From positions 1 to 64,000 of the forward strand of contig JADKBB010000032.1 of the NCBI GenBank assembly GCA_016715195.1: DNA of 64,000 nucleotides, in the 5' to 3' direction. The notes below the pieces were generated by a model. That model saw only the letters and a program-made list of their open reading frames with translations, had not been told where the DNA came from and ran no database searches. Below, one piece after another: positions 8,306-16,611 of the stretch (the stretch's first letter is position 1; each line of letters starts with the position of its first letter). Made by a program: the position numbers and the translations under genes. This stretch comes from Candidatus Villigracilis proximus. Lineage in GTDB: Bacteria > Chloroflexota > Anaerolineae > Anaerolineales > Villigracilaceae.

Positions 8306-9396
8306 GAGGCAGGCAAATCCCTTTGTAAGCGCGCAAGCCAGTTACCGCCAAGAATGTTTGCGATGTCGGCTTCGGAGTAACCGCGCGTCTGTAACAAGGA
8401 TACCAGATTTTGCAGATCAGCAACTGTGTCAATTTCCGGCGGAATGGATTGCAAACCAAAGCCGCCATCCAAATCTGAGCCGATGCCAGCATGAAGCGCA
8501 TCGCCGGCGATCTGGCAAATGTGATCAATATGGTCGGCGACATACCGCAACGGGACTTCCGCTCGATCATTTTTTCCGACCACCCAACCCACTTTGAGGT
8601 AGCCATTATAGGGAACGACACCCACCACCCCATCGCGTTCAATAATGCCTTCGATGATGCGGTCTGAGAAGTGACGGTTTGAATTCGAATTTGGCATGAG
8701 TGACAGGCAATTGCCATGCGTGCCGACAACAGGTCCACGATAAATATCAAGCGCCTCCACTGCGGATTCTTCATCCATGTGGCTGAGATCGAGGGTGAAA
8801 TTATGCTCGGCCATCGCCGATAAAAGTTTACGTCCATCGGCCGTGAGCGGACCGGGTTCATTCCAGCCGCCGCAATAGCGAGTGCCGACCCAGGCCGGGC
8901 CGATCAGGCGCACGCCAAGTTCATACCATTCTTCGAGTTCAGAAAGAGAGCGGATGCACTCAGCGCCTTCCATTAACACAACCATGCCCACGGGATGTCC
9001 GCTGTCTGGGCTGGGAGATTTCCAATGGTCGAGGATCAGGTTCAGGTCGCGGGAAGATGCGATGAGTCGAAATTTATCAGGCGCCGAATCGGTCATCCGA
9101 TGATACGTCATCAATTGTTCGCGATAAAGCGCGTGGGCTTCGTCAAATGTTTTGTAAACCTGGGATTTGTTCTCGCTGGTGCTCCAACGCGTGGGCGTGG
9201 CATAGATCGTTGAAAATATAACTGCAACCTGTCCGCGTTGATAATCGGGCCAGCCGAGAGTGGTATCTTCGTTGTGTAGAACGGCCTGGCTGCCAACTTC
9301 CAGCCGGCGGGTTTCAGCGGCGGAGCGAGTGTAATCGCGTCCGTATTTGTGCATGTTCCAGGCGATATCTGCGTGAGCGTCAACAATTAGCGTCAT
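8302..9396 (-). CDS. Membrane dipeptidase-like amidohydrolase (peptidase M19)
   Basis: The protein has 364 residues from the ATG at 9396. Metal-ligand motifs of the M19 (renal dipeptidase) family are visible: VDAHADIAWNMH near the start, LMEGAECI, the LDLSHMDE segment, GTHGNC and GIGSDLDGGFG. The family hydrolyses dipeptides or related amides with a dinuclear zinc site. No signal peptide is seen, so it is probably cytoplasmic here. A GTG at 9417 in the same frame falls inside an intergenic hairpin and is an unlikely start. It is followed by the overlapping small membrane protein gene. Confidence 0.93.
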   Translation of the reverse strand: MTLIVDAHADIAWNMHKYGRDYTRSAAETRRLEVGSQAVLHNEDTTLGWPDYQRGQVAVIFSTIYATPTRWSTSENKSQVYKTFDEAHALYREQLMTYHRMTDSAPDKFRLIASSRDLNLILDHWKSPSPDSGHPVGMVVLMEGAECIRSLSELEEWYELGVRLIGPAWVGTRYCGGWNEPGPLTADGRKLLSAMAEHNFTLDLSHMDEESAVEALDIYRGPVVGTHGNCLSLMPNSNSNRHFSDRIIEGIIERDGVVGVVPYNGYLKVGWVVGKNDRAEVPLRYVADHIDHICQIAGDALHAGIGSDLDGGFGLQSIPPEIDTVADLQNLVSLLQTRGYSEADIANILGGNWLARLQRDLPAS

Positions 9397-9407
9397 AGGG
9401 ATTATTG

Positions 9408-9433
9408 AAGAGCGCACCTTTCGGTGCGCTCTT
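9408..9433. terminator. Hairpin between rpsA and the dipeptidase gene
   Basis: AAGAGCGCACC and GGTGCGCTCTT form a perfect stem with a TTTC loop. On the minus strand it is followed by only a weak T-rich stretch, so it may be an attenuator or processing site rather than a strong terminator. Confidence 0.5.
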
Positions 9434-9440
9434 GATTAAT

Positions 9441-10700
9441 TTATTCTGATTTGGTTTCTTCGGTTGATGAACTTTCTTCGTCCGGCTGAGTTTCTTCACC
9501 CTGCTCACCAAATTCCTGTGTGAGCATTTTGAAGTCTTTGTCGGCGAATGCGGCTGAGTCCACTTTGCGAAGGCTGAGGCCTACGCGATGCTGTTCGCCA
9601 TCGATGCGGATGACGCGCAGGGTCTTGGTCTCGCCTTCCTTGAGGACTTCCTTCGGATGCTCAACACGGTTCTCACTTAACTCGGAGATGTGGATGAGAC
9701 CTTCGATATCGCCATCAAGACGGGCAAAGGCGCCGAACTTGGTCAGGCGGGTAATGGTACCTTCCACAAGCTGACCTACGCTGAACTTCTCAACGCGATT
9801 CTTCCAGGGATCATCCTGTAAGGCGCGCATGGAAAGGCCGATGCGTTTCTTTTCGCGGTCAATGTTGATGACTTTGACTTTGACTTCCTGCCCGACTTCA
9901 AGAATTTCCTTGGGATGTGTGAGACGATCCCATGAAAGCTCGGAAAGGTGGACAAGGCCGTCAGCGCCGTTGATATTGACGAAAGCGCCAAATTCAGCGA
10001 GGCTGGTAACGCGGCCAGTGTAGATCTTGCCTTCTTCGAGTTCGCCGATAACGCGATCTTTCATGGAGGCGCGGGATTCATTATTCGTGGCGCGTTCGGT
10101 AAGGATCAGGCGGCGGCGTTCGCGGTCAACTTCGATGATGCGAACGGAGATCGGCTGACCAACCATTTTTTGCCAGCGCTGTTCCGGTGTATCACCAGAG
10201 GACTGCGCACGGCGACCCGCACTGATCTGAGAGGATGGCACAAAGCCACGCAGATTACCAACGGCAACGATCAAACCACCTTTATTAAACCCAATGATCT
10301 TGGTATCCATCACGGTTTCTTCGGTGATCATCTTCTCAACATTTTCCCAGGACATTTCCTCCTGAGCGCGCTTGAACGACAAAACAACATTGCCATTTTG
10401 ATCCTCAGGGTTGAGAACGAAGACATTAACTTCCTGTCCTACCTTGAGTTCGGCGCGTTCTTCAGCTGTGAGTTGTTCCAACTCACGGCCAGCAACGACG
10501 CCTTCTGACTTTGCGCCGATGCTAATGAGAATCTGATTTGAACCAATACTGGCGATCATACCTTTGCGGATCTCACCTACTTGAGGCAGTTCCACACTTA
10601 AAGATTCTGATGCAAGCAAAGACTCCATTGTTTGATTGTTGGGTTGTTCTCCCTGGGGATTTGCGGCCCCTTGCCCATTTTGGGCTTCATGTTCATCCAT
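9441..10700 (-). CDS. rpsA: 30S ribosomal protein S1
   Basis: The protein has 419 residues with four S1/OB-fold RNA-binding repeats (first at about 45-115; later repeats contain TGRVTSLAEFGAFVNING and EGTITRLTKFGAFARLD, each followed by HLSELS/HISELS). It has an acidic low-complexity C-terminus. S1 helps the 30S subunit bind and unfold mRNA; a four-repeat form is common outside Proteobacteria. The ATG at 10700 is preferred because GGAG lies 9 bases upstream; a TTG at 10715 would overlap that site. A minus-strand TATAAT (10740-10745) lies upstream. The gene is divergent from chlI. Confidence 0.96.
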   Translation of the reverse strand: MDEHEAQNGQGAANPQGEQPNNQTMESLLASESLSVELPQVGEIRKGMIASIGSNQILISIGAKSEGVVAGRELEQLTAEERAELKVGQEVNVFVLNPEDQNGNVVLSFKRAQEEMSWENVEKMITEETVMDTKIIGFNKGGLIVAVGNLRGFVPSSQISAGRRAQSSGDTPEQRWQKMVGQPISVRIIEVDRERRRLILTERATNNESRASMKDRVIGELEEGKIYTGRVTSLAEFGAFVNINGADGLVHLSELSWDRLTHPKEILEVGQEVKVKVINIDREKKRIGLSMRALQDDPWKNRVEKFSVGQLVEGTITRLTKFGAFARLDGDIEGLIHISELSENRVEHPKEVLKEGETKTLRVIRIDGEQHRVGLSLRKVDSAAFADKDFKMLTQEFGEQGEETQPDEESSSTEETKSE

Positions 10701-10827
10701 CACTCGTGGCTCCAATTATTGCTGAAATATATAGATTGGATTATACAAGTGAATGATAAACTTAACAACCCTGCTACATCCCATTTCCATTTAACAATAA
10801 CTCTTTCTTGAATACGAAAACATCCGT

Positions 10828-10844
10828 TATAATCACAGTTTGGA
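10828..10844 (+). promoter_or_regulatory. -10 box and ribosome site of chlI
   Basis: TATAAT at 10828-10833 is followed by TGGAG at 10840-10844, eight bases before the ATG at 10853. No good -35 is seen; TTCTTG at 10805-10810 is the best candidate at 17 bases. Confidence 0.55.
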
Positions 10845-10852
10845 GTAAACAA

Positions 10853-11953
10853 ATGCCCGCCATTTTCCCATTTACAGCCATCGTTGGACAAGAGCGCATG
10901 AAACGCGCACTCATTCTCAATGCCGTTGATACACGTATCGGCGGCGTATTGATCCGCGGCGAACGCGGCACTGCAAAATCCACTGCCGCCCGTTCATTAG
11001 CCGCGTTGTTACCGCATGTCAAAATCGTGCAGGATTGCCGCTTCGGCTGCGATCCCGATAAATCTGCGACCTGGTGTACTGAATGTAAGGAACGCGCTCA
11101 CGGAAACAAAGTACTTCCCACAGCCGAACGCGCCACACCTTTTGTTAACCTTCCTGTTTCCGCCACCGAAGATCGCGTGGTCGGTACACTTGATATTGAA
11201 AAAGCCATTCAAAAAGGCGAACGTCATTTTGAACCCGGCGTACTGGCAGGCGCAAACCGCGGATTACTTTACATCGACGAAGTAAATCTACTCGACGATC
11301 ACGTCGTGGATATTCTTCTGGACTCAGCCGCCATGGGCGTCAACACAGTCGAACGCGAAGGGATTTCCTTTGCCCACCCGGCGCGCTTCATTCTCGTTGG
11401 GACGATGAATCCTGAAGAAGGAGATCTCCGCCCCCAATTGCTGGATCGCTTCGCGCTTTCTGTGGAAATTGTCGGCATCCGTGAGGCCCGTGAACGAGTG
11501 ACCATCATGGAACGTAATCTTTCCTATGAAAGAGACGCCGATGCCTTCCGCGAGTTGTGGCTTGTCAAAGAACAGGAACTCTCCGAAAAGATCGCCCGTG
11601 GACGTGAACTCGTAGATCAAGTCACCCACACCAGCCGCGACCTGCTCTCCATCGCCGCGTTGACTTCATCCCTTAATGTGGATGGTCACCGCGCGGATCT
11701 GGTCATTCTCAAAGCCGCACGCGCTGAAGCTGCTTTCGAAGGCCGCACCAAGATCAACGATCACGATATCGCGCTTGCCGCAGAATTGGCATTACCTCAC
11801 CGCATTAAACGCACGCCTTTCCAGCAAGCCGAGATGACAGCCGAACAGTTGCAGGAACGTATTGAGCAGCTCGCAGGTCAATCGGTGCCTGATGATTCTG
11901 AAAACGAATCCGAAAGCAAGCAGGACGGCGAAGGCGAGGAAAAAAAAACTTAA
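10853..11953 (+). CDS. chlI: Mg/Co-chelatase ATPase subunit, ChlI-like
   Basis: The AAA+ ATPase part has 366 residues: Walker A GERGTAKS, Walker B LLYIDEVNLL, sensor 1 LVGTMNPEEGD and the arginine-finger region LLDRFALSVEI. A cysteine group (CRFGCDP, CTEC) sits in the family insertion. These ATPases energise metal insertion into tetrapyrroles with a VWA subunit (ChlD) and a large catalytic subunit (ChlH/CobN). The C-terminus is acidic and low in complexity and ends right after a run of nine A at 11940-11948. A -1 slip there continues without a stop into the VWA gene and gives a 687-residue ChlI-ChlD fusion. No large subunit is nearby; a cobalt role is likelier than chlorophyll synthesis because no phototrophy genes are seen. 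Confidence 0.9.
   Translation: MPAIFPFTAIVGQERMKRALILNAVDTRIGGVLIRGERGTAKSTAARSLAALLPHVKIVQDCRFGCDPDKSATWCTECKERAHGNKVLPTAERATPFVNLPVSATEDRVVGTLDIEKAIQKGERHFEPGVLAGANRGLLYIDEVNLLDDHVVDILLDSAAMGVNTVEREGISFAHPARFILVGTMNPEEGDLRPQLLDRFALSVEIVGIREARERVTIMERNLSYERDADAFRELWLVKEQELSEKIARGRELVDQVTHTSRDLLSIAALTSSLNVDGHRADLVILKAARAEAAFEGRTKINDHDIALAAELALPHRIKRTPFQQAEMTAEQLQERIEQLAGQSVPDDSENESESKQDGEGEEKKT
11940..11948 (+). other. A9 slippery run at the chlI/chlD junction, candidate -1 frameshift site
   Basis: The chlI frame reads GAG GAA AAA AAA ACT TAA. Stepping back one base in the A run gives AAA AAC TTA AAA CTC GAA and stays open to 12915. The downstream VWA frame has only TTG as a possible start (12004), without a ribosome site. 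Programmed -1 frameshifting in chlD-type genes is known from the literature; here an A10-to-A9 assembly error gives the same picture. Confidence 0.5.
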
Positions 11954-12003
11954 AACTCGAAGATGAGCAGCAGGAAGGTCCGCAGCAGGGAAATCCCGAA
12001 CCC

Positions 12004-12915
12004 TTGCAACAGCAGGAAGTTTTCGCAAGTTCCAATGCGAACTGGTGGGATGGCGGACAAAAAGTAAAAGCAGGCGAGACCTTCCAGCCGCGCAAGCTCA
12101 ACACCCCGCTCGATAAATTAACCCGTCAAAAGGCTGGCCGCCGTTCGCTCACCAAAACGGATCGAAAACACGGCCGCTATATTAAGTCCCGTCCGGCAGG
12201 CGATAACCTGACAGACATCGCTTTTGACGCCACCATCCGCGCCGCAGCGCCTTTCCAAAATCAACGCACAGAAGAACGCAAGAAATTAGCCTTCTCGATC
12301 AAGAGAAGCGACTTGATGCGCAAGGTGCGCGTGAAGCGTGTGGCGAATCTTGTTTTGTTTCTCGTGGATGCTTCGTGGTCGATGGCGGTTGCCGAGCGCA
12401 TGAATGCCACAAAAGGCGCAATCCTCTCGCTGTTGACAGATGCCTATCAACGCCGTGACCGCGTGGGGCTGATCGTCTTCCAGAAAGACCGCGCCACACT
12501 GGTACTCTCCCCCACCAACTCAGTTCAACTCGCACAACGCGCCTTGATGGATATTCCTGTCGGCGGAAAGACTCCGCTTTCGGCAGGCTTGTTCATGGCG
12601 CACGATGTGTTGACGCACGAGAAACATATTCATCCTGATGTGGAACCGCTGCTAATCGTGTTAACCGACGGCGCAGGCAATGTATCCATTGGGACAATGC
12701 CTCCGCAGGAAGAAGGTTTCAAATTTGCAGAAATGATCGCCAACGAAAAGACCCGCTCCATCGTCATCAACATGGAACACGCCGCCTTCGATCAGGGACT
12801 CGCGCAACAACTCGCAGATCACCTCGAAGCACCGTGTTATTCACTCAGCGATTTGAAAGCAGAGAGTTTATATAATACCGTTGTTGGTGAAATGTCGAAG
12901 CCGGCGAAGAAGTGA
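12004..12915 (+). CDS. chlD: Chelatase VWA subunit, ChlD-like C-terminal part
   Basis: The open frame extends from about 11947. If counted from the TTG at 12004 it has 303 residues. A von Willebrand A domain with the MIDAS motif DASWS (in LVLFLVDASWSM) and the later GGKTPLSAGL and VLTDGAGN segments fills the C-terminal 190 residues. It is preceded by a linker rich in Gln and acidic residues and a basic stretch. In the family this subunit binds the ATPase ring and the metal-inserting subunit. Lack of an ATG and of a ribosome site suggests it is made by frameshifting from chlI as one protein, or that the upstream junction holds a base error. A strong terminator follows. Confidence 0.85.
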   Translation: MQQQEVFASSNANWWDGGQKVKAGETFQPRKLNTPLDKLTRQKAGRRSLTKTDRKHGRYIKSRPAGDNLTDIAFDATIRAAAPFQNQRTEERKKLAFSIKRSDLMRKVRVKRVANLVLFLVDASWSMAVAERMNATKGAILSLLTDAYQRRDRVGLIVFQKDRATLVLSPTNSVQLAQRALMDIPVGGKTPLSAGLFMAHDVLTHEKHIHPDVEPLLIVLTDGAGNVSIGTMPPQEEGFKFAEMIANEKTRSIVINMEHAAFDQGLAQQLADHLEAPCYSLSDLKAESLYNTVVGEMSKPAKK

Positions 12916-12960
12916 GTGAGTGAGAAGTGATGAGTGATAAGTAAAAAGTGAAAAGTAAAA
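12914..12960 (+). repeat. GTGAGTGA / AAGTGA degenerate tandem repeat
   Basis: Units such as gtgagtga, agtgatgagtg, aagtaaaaagtg and aaaagtaaaa follow one another. It belongs to the same loose class as the CAGTG/TATCAGT units inside sbcC and glpK. Confidence 0.5.
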
Positions 12961-13001
12961 AGGACTCTAGACTCTTGCGAGTTTGGAGTCCTTTTTTTTT
13001 A
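12956..13001 (+). terminator. Terminator of chlI-chlD
   Basis: AAAAAGGACTC pairs with GAGTCCTTTTT around a further internal stem (ACTCTTGCGAGT), followed by a run of ten T. Confidence 0.9.
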
Positions 13002-13093
13002 CTCTCGTACACGCCAAATGAACCGCCGAGCGCGCAGAAGAGGGGGGCGAGGGGGAAAAACAACCAAACGTTCTTTAGAATTAGATCAAGCCT

Positions 13094-13161
13094 CAGACTT
13101 CGGAAGTCTGCATTCAGGCATCACAACCTTCAAGAACTTAAAAAGACTTCCGAAGTCTTTT
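13094..13161. repeat. Two inverted copies of a GACTTCGGAAGTC palindromic repeat
   Basis: CAGACTTCGGAAGTCTG lies at 13094-13110 and its reverse-complement form AAAAGACTTCCGAAGTCTTTT at 13141-13161. The same 13-base core recurs at 18770-18782 and in the inverted pair at 21007-21044. Confidence 0.8.
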
Positions 13162-13168
13162 ACTGAAC

Positions 13169-14539
13169 CTATGAATCAAACCCCAGCCCGAGTGCATCCA
13201 AGATCTTTAGCCACAAATTTCTTTTGCCGCCGTTATCATCGGCGCGATTAAGCGACCAGCGTGTGAAGTTAACAATCGGTGAGCGGAACGGTTCGGGCGG
13301 AAACGGGAACGGTTTTGATTTCACCATTTGTAATTCGGTGCGTTCTGTCTTTTTATGATCGAGCAGATCCAGCATCACTTGTGCGCCGAAGCGTGATGCG
13401 CCAACACCGAGGCCGGTATAGCCCAGCGCATACGCAACTTTGCCATGATAGGCTTTGCCCCAAAAGGCGGTGTAACGTGAACAGGTATCAATCACTCCGC
13501 CCCAGGCATGCGTGAAGCGCAGCCCCGTCAGCTGGGGAAATGTTTGGAAGAAGTGGCCGGCCAAACGTTCGAATGATGCGGGGCAATTCTCCAGATGCGG
13601 CGCCACTTCATTATTCCGATAATAGATGGCGTCGTATCCGCCCCATAGAATCCGTCCATCCGCTGTGGTGCGATAGTAGTGAAATTGATTGCCGTAATCG
13701 CCGAGGCCTTCGCGCCCATGCCAGCCAATTGCGGCGCGCTGTTCTTTGGAAAGCGGCTCGGTCATTAAGACGTAATCATAAACCGGCACAACATAGAACG
13801 AGAGACGTTTTAGCAAAGGCGGAAAGGCGTTCGTAGCCAGCGCCACTTTTTTTGATTCGACTTGACCACGCGGAGTTTTGACAATCACCCGCTGCGCGTC
13901 ACGCGTCTCTTCCATACCTGTAACCTGCGTGCCCTCAAACAAGTGGACTCCCAACTCAAGACATGCTCTTCTTAAGCCCCAGACCAACTGCGCAGGGTTG
14001 ACCATTGCCACAGAAGGATCGTGGATCGCGGCCAGATAGGTCGGCGAGTTGACCCGTGCGCGAATCTGTTCCTGATCGAGAAATTGAATATGTTCGCCAT
14101 AGGGCGCGGATTCTTCTGCTTCTTCGCGCAGTTCTTCAATTTGATATTCTTCGTTAGCGACGTTGATCTCGCCCGAACGAATGAAATCGCAATCAATATT
14201 AAATTCTTTGATCGTGGCTTCAATGCCGTCCAGATTTTTATGCCCCAACTCAATAAGTTTCTTAAGTTCCTTCGGCCAGCGGTTCAATCCATTTTGAAAG
14301 GAATGTGTCAGCGACGATGCGACAAATCCCCCGTTCCGTCCACTGGCGCCGATGCCCGTTTCGCCGGCTTCGAGCACAACCACATCCCGCGCCGGGTCGG
14401 CTTGTTTCGCGAGCAATGCGGCCCACAAGCCTGTAAATCCGGCGCCGATCACAACCAGGTCAGCGCGGATATTTTCGGTCAATGCGGGAGCCGGCTCAGG
14501 CTTGTTCGGGTCATCCAACCAGAACGGCGTGAGCTTCAC
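13169..14539 (-). CDS. FAD-dependent amine/amino-acid oxidoreductase (DAO family)
   Basis: The protein has 456 residues. The dinucleotide-binding fold is at the N-terminus (VVIGAGFTGLWAALLAKQ, ending in VVVLEAG), followed by the DAO-family GASGRNGGFV box. A C-terminal FAD contact region (WGGVIDTCSRYTAFWG and ALGYTGLGVGAS) is intact. The layout matches oxidases of the PuuB/glycine-oxidase type, which oxidise primary or secondary amines. The substrate cannot be read from the sequence and no polyamine genes are adjacent. It stands alone between the chelatase unit and a divergent membrane protein. Confidence 0.9.
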   Translation of the reverse strand: MKLTPFWLDDPNKPEPAPALTENIRADLVVIGAGFTGLWAALLAKQADPARDVVVLEAGETGIGASGRNGGFVASSLTHSFQNGLNRWPKELKKLIELGHKNLDGIEATIKEFNIDCDFIRSGEINVANEEYQIEELREEAEESAPYGEHIQFLDQEQIRARVNSPTYLAAIHDPSVAMVNPAQLVWGLRRACLELGVHLFEGTQVTGMEETRDAQRVIVKTPRGQVESKKVALATNAFPPLLKRLSFYVVPVYDYVLMTEPLSKEQRAAIGWHGREGLGDYGNQFHYYRTTADGRILWGGYDAIYYRNNEVAPHLENCPASFERLAGHFFQTFPQLTGLRFTHAWGGVIDTCSRYTAFWGKAYHGKVAYALGYTGLGVGASRFGAQVMLDLLDHKKTERTELQMVKSKPFPFPPEPFRSPIVNFTRWSLNRADDNGGKRNLWLKILDALGLGFDS

Positions 14540-14756
14540 ATCCGCAAGAGACTTTTAAAGCCTCGGGGTGCGGAGTGTTTGAGAAAATCATGGGGTCTCC
14601 AGGTTTCGCGGCCTATGCCGCACTCTGGCAGCACAGGTTCATAGAATTTTTTGCAGACCTAGTGTAATGGCGAAGGCGGGAACGAGTCAAATCCATTCTT
14701 CCGAATAAGGCAAAGAAAACAATTGTACATCTCATAAAAATACGAGTTTTTTACCA

Positions 14757-14785
14757 TTGACATATTAGAACAAACGTTCTATACT
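14757..14785 (+). promoter_or_regulatory. Consensus sigma-70 promoter with LexA/DinR-like box in the spacer
   Basis: TTGACA (14757-14762) and TATACT (14780-14785) are 17 bases apart. The perfect dyad TAGAAC-AAAC-GTTCTA occupies 14766-14781, exactly between the two boxes. GAAC-N4-GTTC is the core of the Gram-positive-type LexA/DinR site; a repressor bound here would block polymerase. The strong ribosome site AAGGAGGT is at 14803-14810. The rest of 14540-14756 shows nothing recognisable. Confidence 0.75.
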
Positions 14786-14814
14786 CGCGTAAATTACTCG
14801 ACAAGGAGGTCGAA

Positions 14815-15723
14815 ATGGCAAATTATCGTAATCCTCTTATAGACGGCTTGAAAACCCTCTGGTACAAATTCACTCATGACAGAAAATTTAATCGCGGCGC
14901 CACCTGGGGCATGATGATCATCGGCGCGCTGCTGGCCTTTGAAGTATTCAACTTTAGCACCACCCAGTTTGCCTTACACGATATGCTTGGCGACTTAAAA
15001 TTCGCTGGAATGCGCTGGGCCACCATCCTCGCCATCGCCTTCTGCGGTATTGACTTCGCCGGCATTGCCCGCATCTTCACCCCTGAACAAGGCCGTGACG
15101 AACCCGCAGAAGTATATTACCTCTTCGGTGCGTGGCTTTTGGCAGCTGGTTTCAACGCCACCCTTACCTGGTGGGGTGTTTCAGTCGCAATTTCAAACAA
15201 TGCAAATCTACAATCCAGCGCCGTAATGAGCGCAGCAACCCTTACAAAAGTCGTGCCAATTTTTATTGCGGCCATGGTCTGGCTTGTACGCCTGCTCATC
15301 ATCGGCACTTTTTCACTAGCGGGCGATCGTCTCTTCACTACCGCCGCACAGCACCCAACTCAATATAAATCACAATATCAACAACCTCAGCAATCACAAC
15401 AAACTCAACGACCCTACAGCGCGCCACAGCCTCAGCACTCATATAATGCGCCTCAACCGCGCACATCCACACCGAGCTATCAAACTCAAGCGCAACGCCC
15501 GGTCAACCAACCTGTAAATCAACCGGTTCTGCGCCCAGCTTCGCAAATCCCCCGCCCTGTAAATAATATCAATACATCCAATGCGGGCACATTCAGACCT
15601 GCACCGAAGCCTGTTACCACCACTTCACAACAAAGTTCATTCATTCCACCTGAGCCTACTTATCACCCCGTTTCTTATAACGCACGCAGTTCAGAAGGCA
15701 GTGATCGTCATTTTGATGCGTAG
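14815..15723 (+). CDS. Membrane protein with long Gln/Pro-rich tail, possibly damage-inducible
   Basis: The protein has 302 residues. The N-terminal half (about 25-180) contains four hydrophobic segments (MMIIGALLAFEVFNF, WATILAIAFCGIDFAGIA, YYLFGAWLLAAGFNATL and VVPIFIAAMVWLVRLLIIGTF). The C-terminal 120 residues are disordered and rich in Gln, Pro, Ser and Thr. I do not recognise the family. It has a textbook promoter and ribosome site. A LexA-like dyad inside that promoter suggests SOS control, which is inference. It precedes a lytic transglycosylase on the same strand by 72 bases. Confidence 0.8.
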   Translation: MANYRNPLIDGLKTLWYKFTHDRKFNRGATWGMMIIGALLAFEVFNFSTTQFALHDMLGDLKFAGMRWATILAIAFCGIDFAGIARIFTPEQGRDEPAEVYYLFGAWLLAAGFNATLTWWGVSVAISNNANLQSSAVMSAATLTKVVPIFIAAMVWLVRLLIIGTFSLAGDRLFTTAAQHPTQYKSQYQQPQQSQQTQRPYSAPQPQHSYNAPQPRTSTPSYQTQAQRPVNQPVNQPVLRPASQIPRPVNNINTSNAGTFRPAPKPVTTTSQQSSFIPPEPTYHPVSYNARSSEGSDRHFDA

Positions 15724-15795
15724 TTTTCCAACAATTTAATAAAAATCATTCGAGCCGGGTCCTATACAGTGACCCAGAATGGAGAAAATTAATAC

Positions 15796-16488
15796 ATGCC
15801 CCGCGCTCGCCCTGAAAAAGAATATTGGCAAACAGCCGCGACCCCGCAAGACCAAGGGAGCGGCTGTTTGTCTGGTTTTACGGTTGTACCGCTGGCGGTG
15901 ATATTTATCAGCGTGTTACTCGCATCCATTGCATGGAAATCAAACCCGATTCCGGCAAATCTTTCTGTGGATTTGCCGCCTGTCTCCACCACCAGCATCT
16001 CTCCCATCTTTAGAATTGAAATCCACTACTGGGCTGACTCTATCTCAAAGTGGGCGGCCGCTTCACAACTGGACCCGAATCTGGTTGCCACCATTATGCA
16101 GATCGAATCCTGTGGAGATCCCCGCGCAAGATCAAGCGCCGGCGCCATGGGATTATTTCAAGTCATGCCGTTTCATTTCTACGCAGTGGATGATCCCTAC
16201 AACCCAGATACCAACGCCGCCCGTGGACTCGCCTACCTCGCCAAGTCACTCGAAACCGGCGGAGGAAACGCGCTGCTCGCCATGGCTGGCTACAACGGAG
16301 GCATCGGACTTATCGGCCGCGCCGAATGGAATTGGCCTGCACAAACAAAAAGATATGTGCAATACGGAGTCCCCATCTACGAAGACGCCCGCAATGGACA
16401 GACTTCCAGTACGGCGCTTGATGAATGGTATAAAAATTATGGGGTTAGTTTATGTCAACAGGCGCATCAACGATTGCAGCGCCCTTAA
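15796..16488 (+). CDS. Lytic transglycosylase (SLT domain), membrane-anchored
   Basis: The protein has 230 residues. A hydrophobic segment near 30-50 (GFTVVPLAVIFISVLLASIAW) acts as signal anchor. The SLT/lysozyme-like domain follows: IMQIESCGDPRARSS with the catalytic glutamate, GAMGLFQVMPFHF, AARGLAYLAKSLE and AMAGYNGG. Such enzymes cleave the MurNAc-GlcNAc bond of peptidoglycan and form the 1,6-anhydro product outside the membrane. It may be co-transcribed with the upstream membrane protein. The 123 bases after it hold nothing recognisable. Confidence 0.93.
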   Translation: MPRARPEKEYWQTAATPQDQGSGCLSGFTVVPLAVIFISVLLASIAWKSNPIPANLSVDLPPVSTTSISPIFRIEIHYWADSISKWAAASQLDPNLVATIMQIESCGDPRARSSAGAMGLFQVMPFHFYAVDDPYNPDTNAARGLAYLAKSLETGGGNALLAMAGYNGGIGLIGRAEWNWPAQTKRYVQYGVPIYEDARNGQTSSTALDEWYKNYGVSLCQQAHQRLQRP

Positions 16489-16611
16489 AGGGTCGCCCTT
16501 AGGACAAACCCAGCGGCGCCTCGCCCGTTTTAGTGCGTGCCAGGTGCAAAGGATTCTTATCAAAGCCCCCCCCTTTGCTTTATCGGCCCAGGACAGGGAC
16601 AAGCCCTGTCC

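Noticed and set aside
9396..9417. GTG start for the dipeptidase at 9417
   Set aside because: It lies inside an intergenic hairpin, and the ATG at 9396 begins right before the conserved VDAHADIAW motif.
10853..12915. Chlorophyll biosynthesis
   Set aside because: ChlI/ChlD-type subunits also serve cobalt insertion; no bch/chl or reaction-centre genes are seen in the window.
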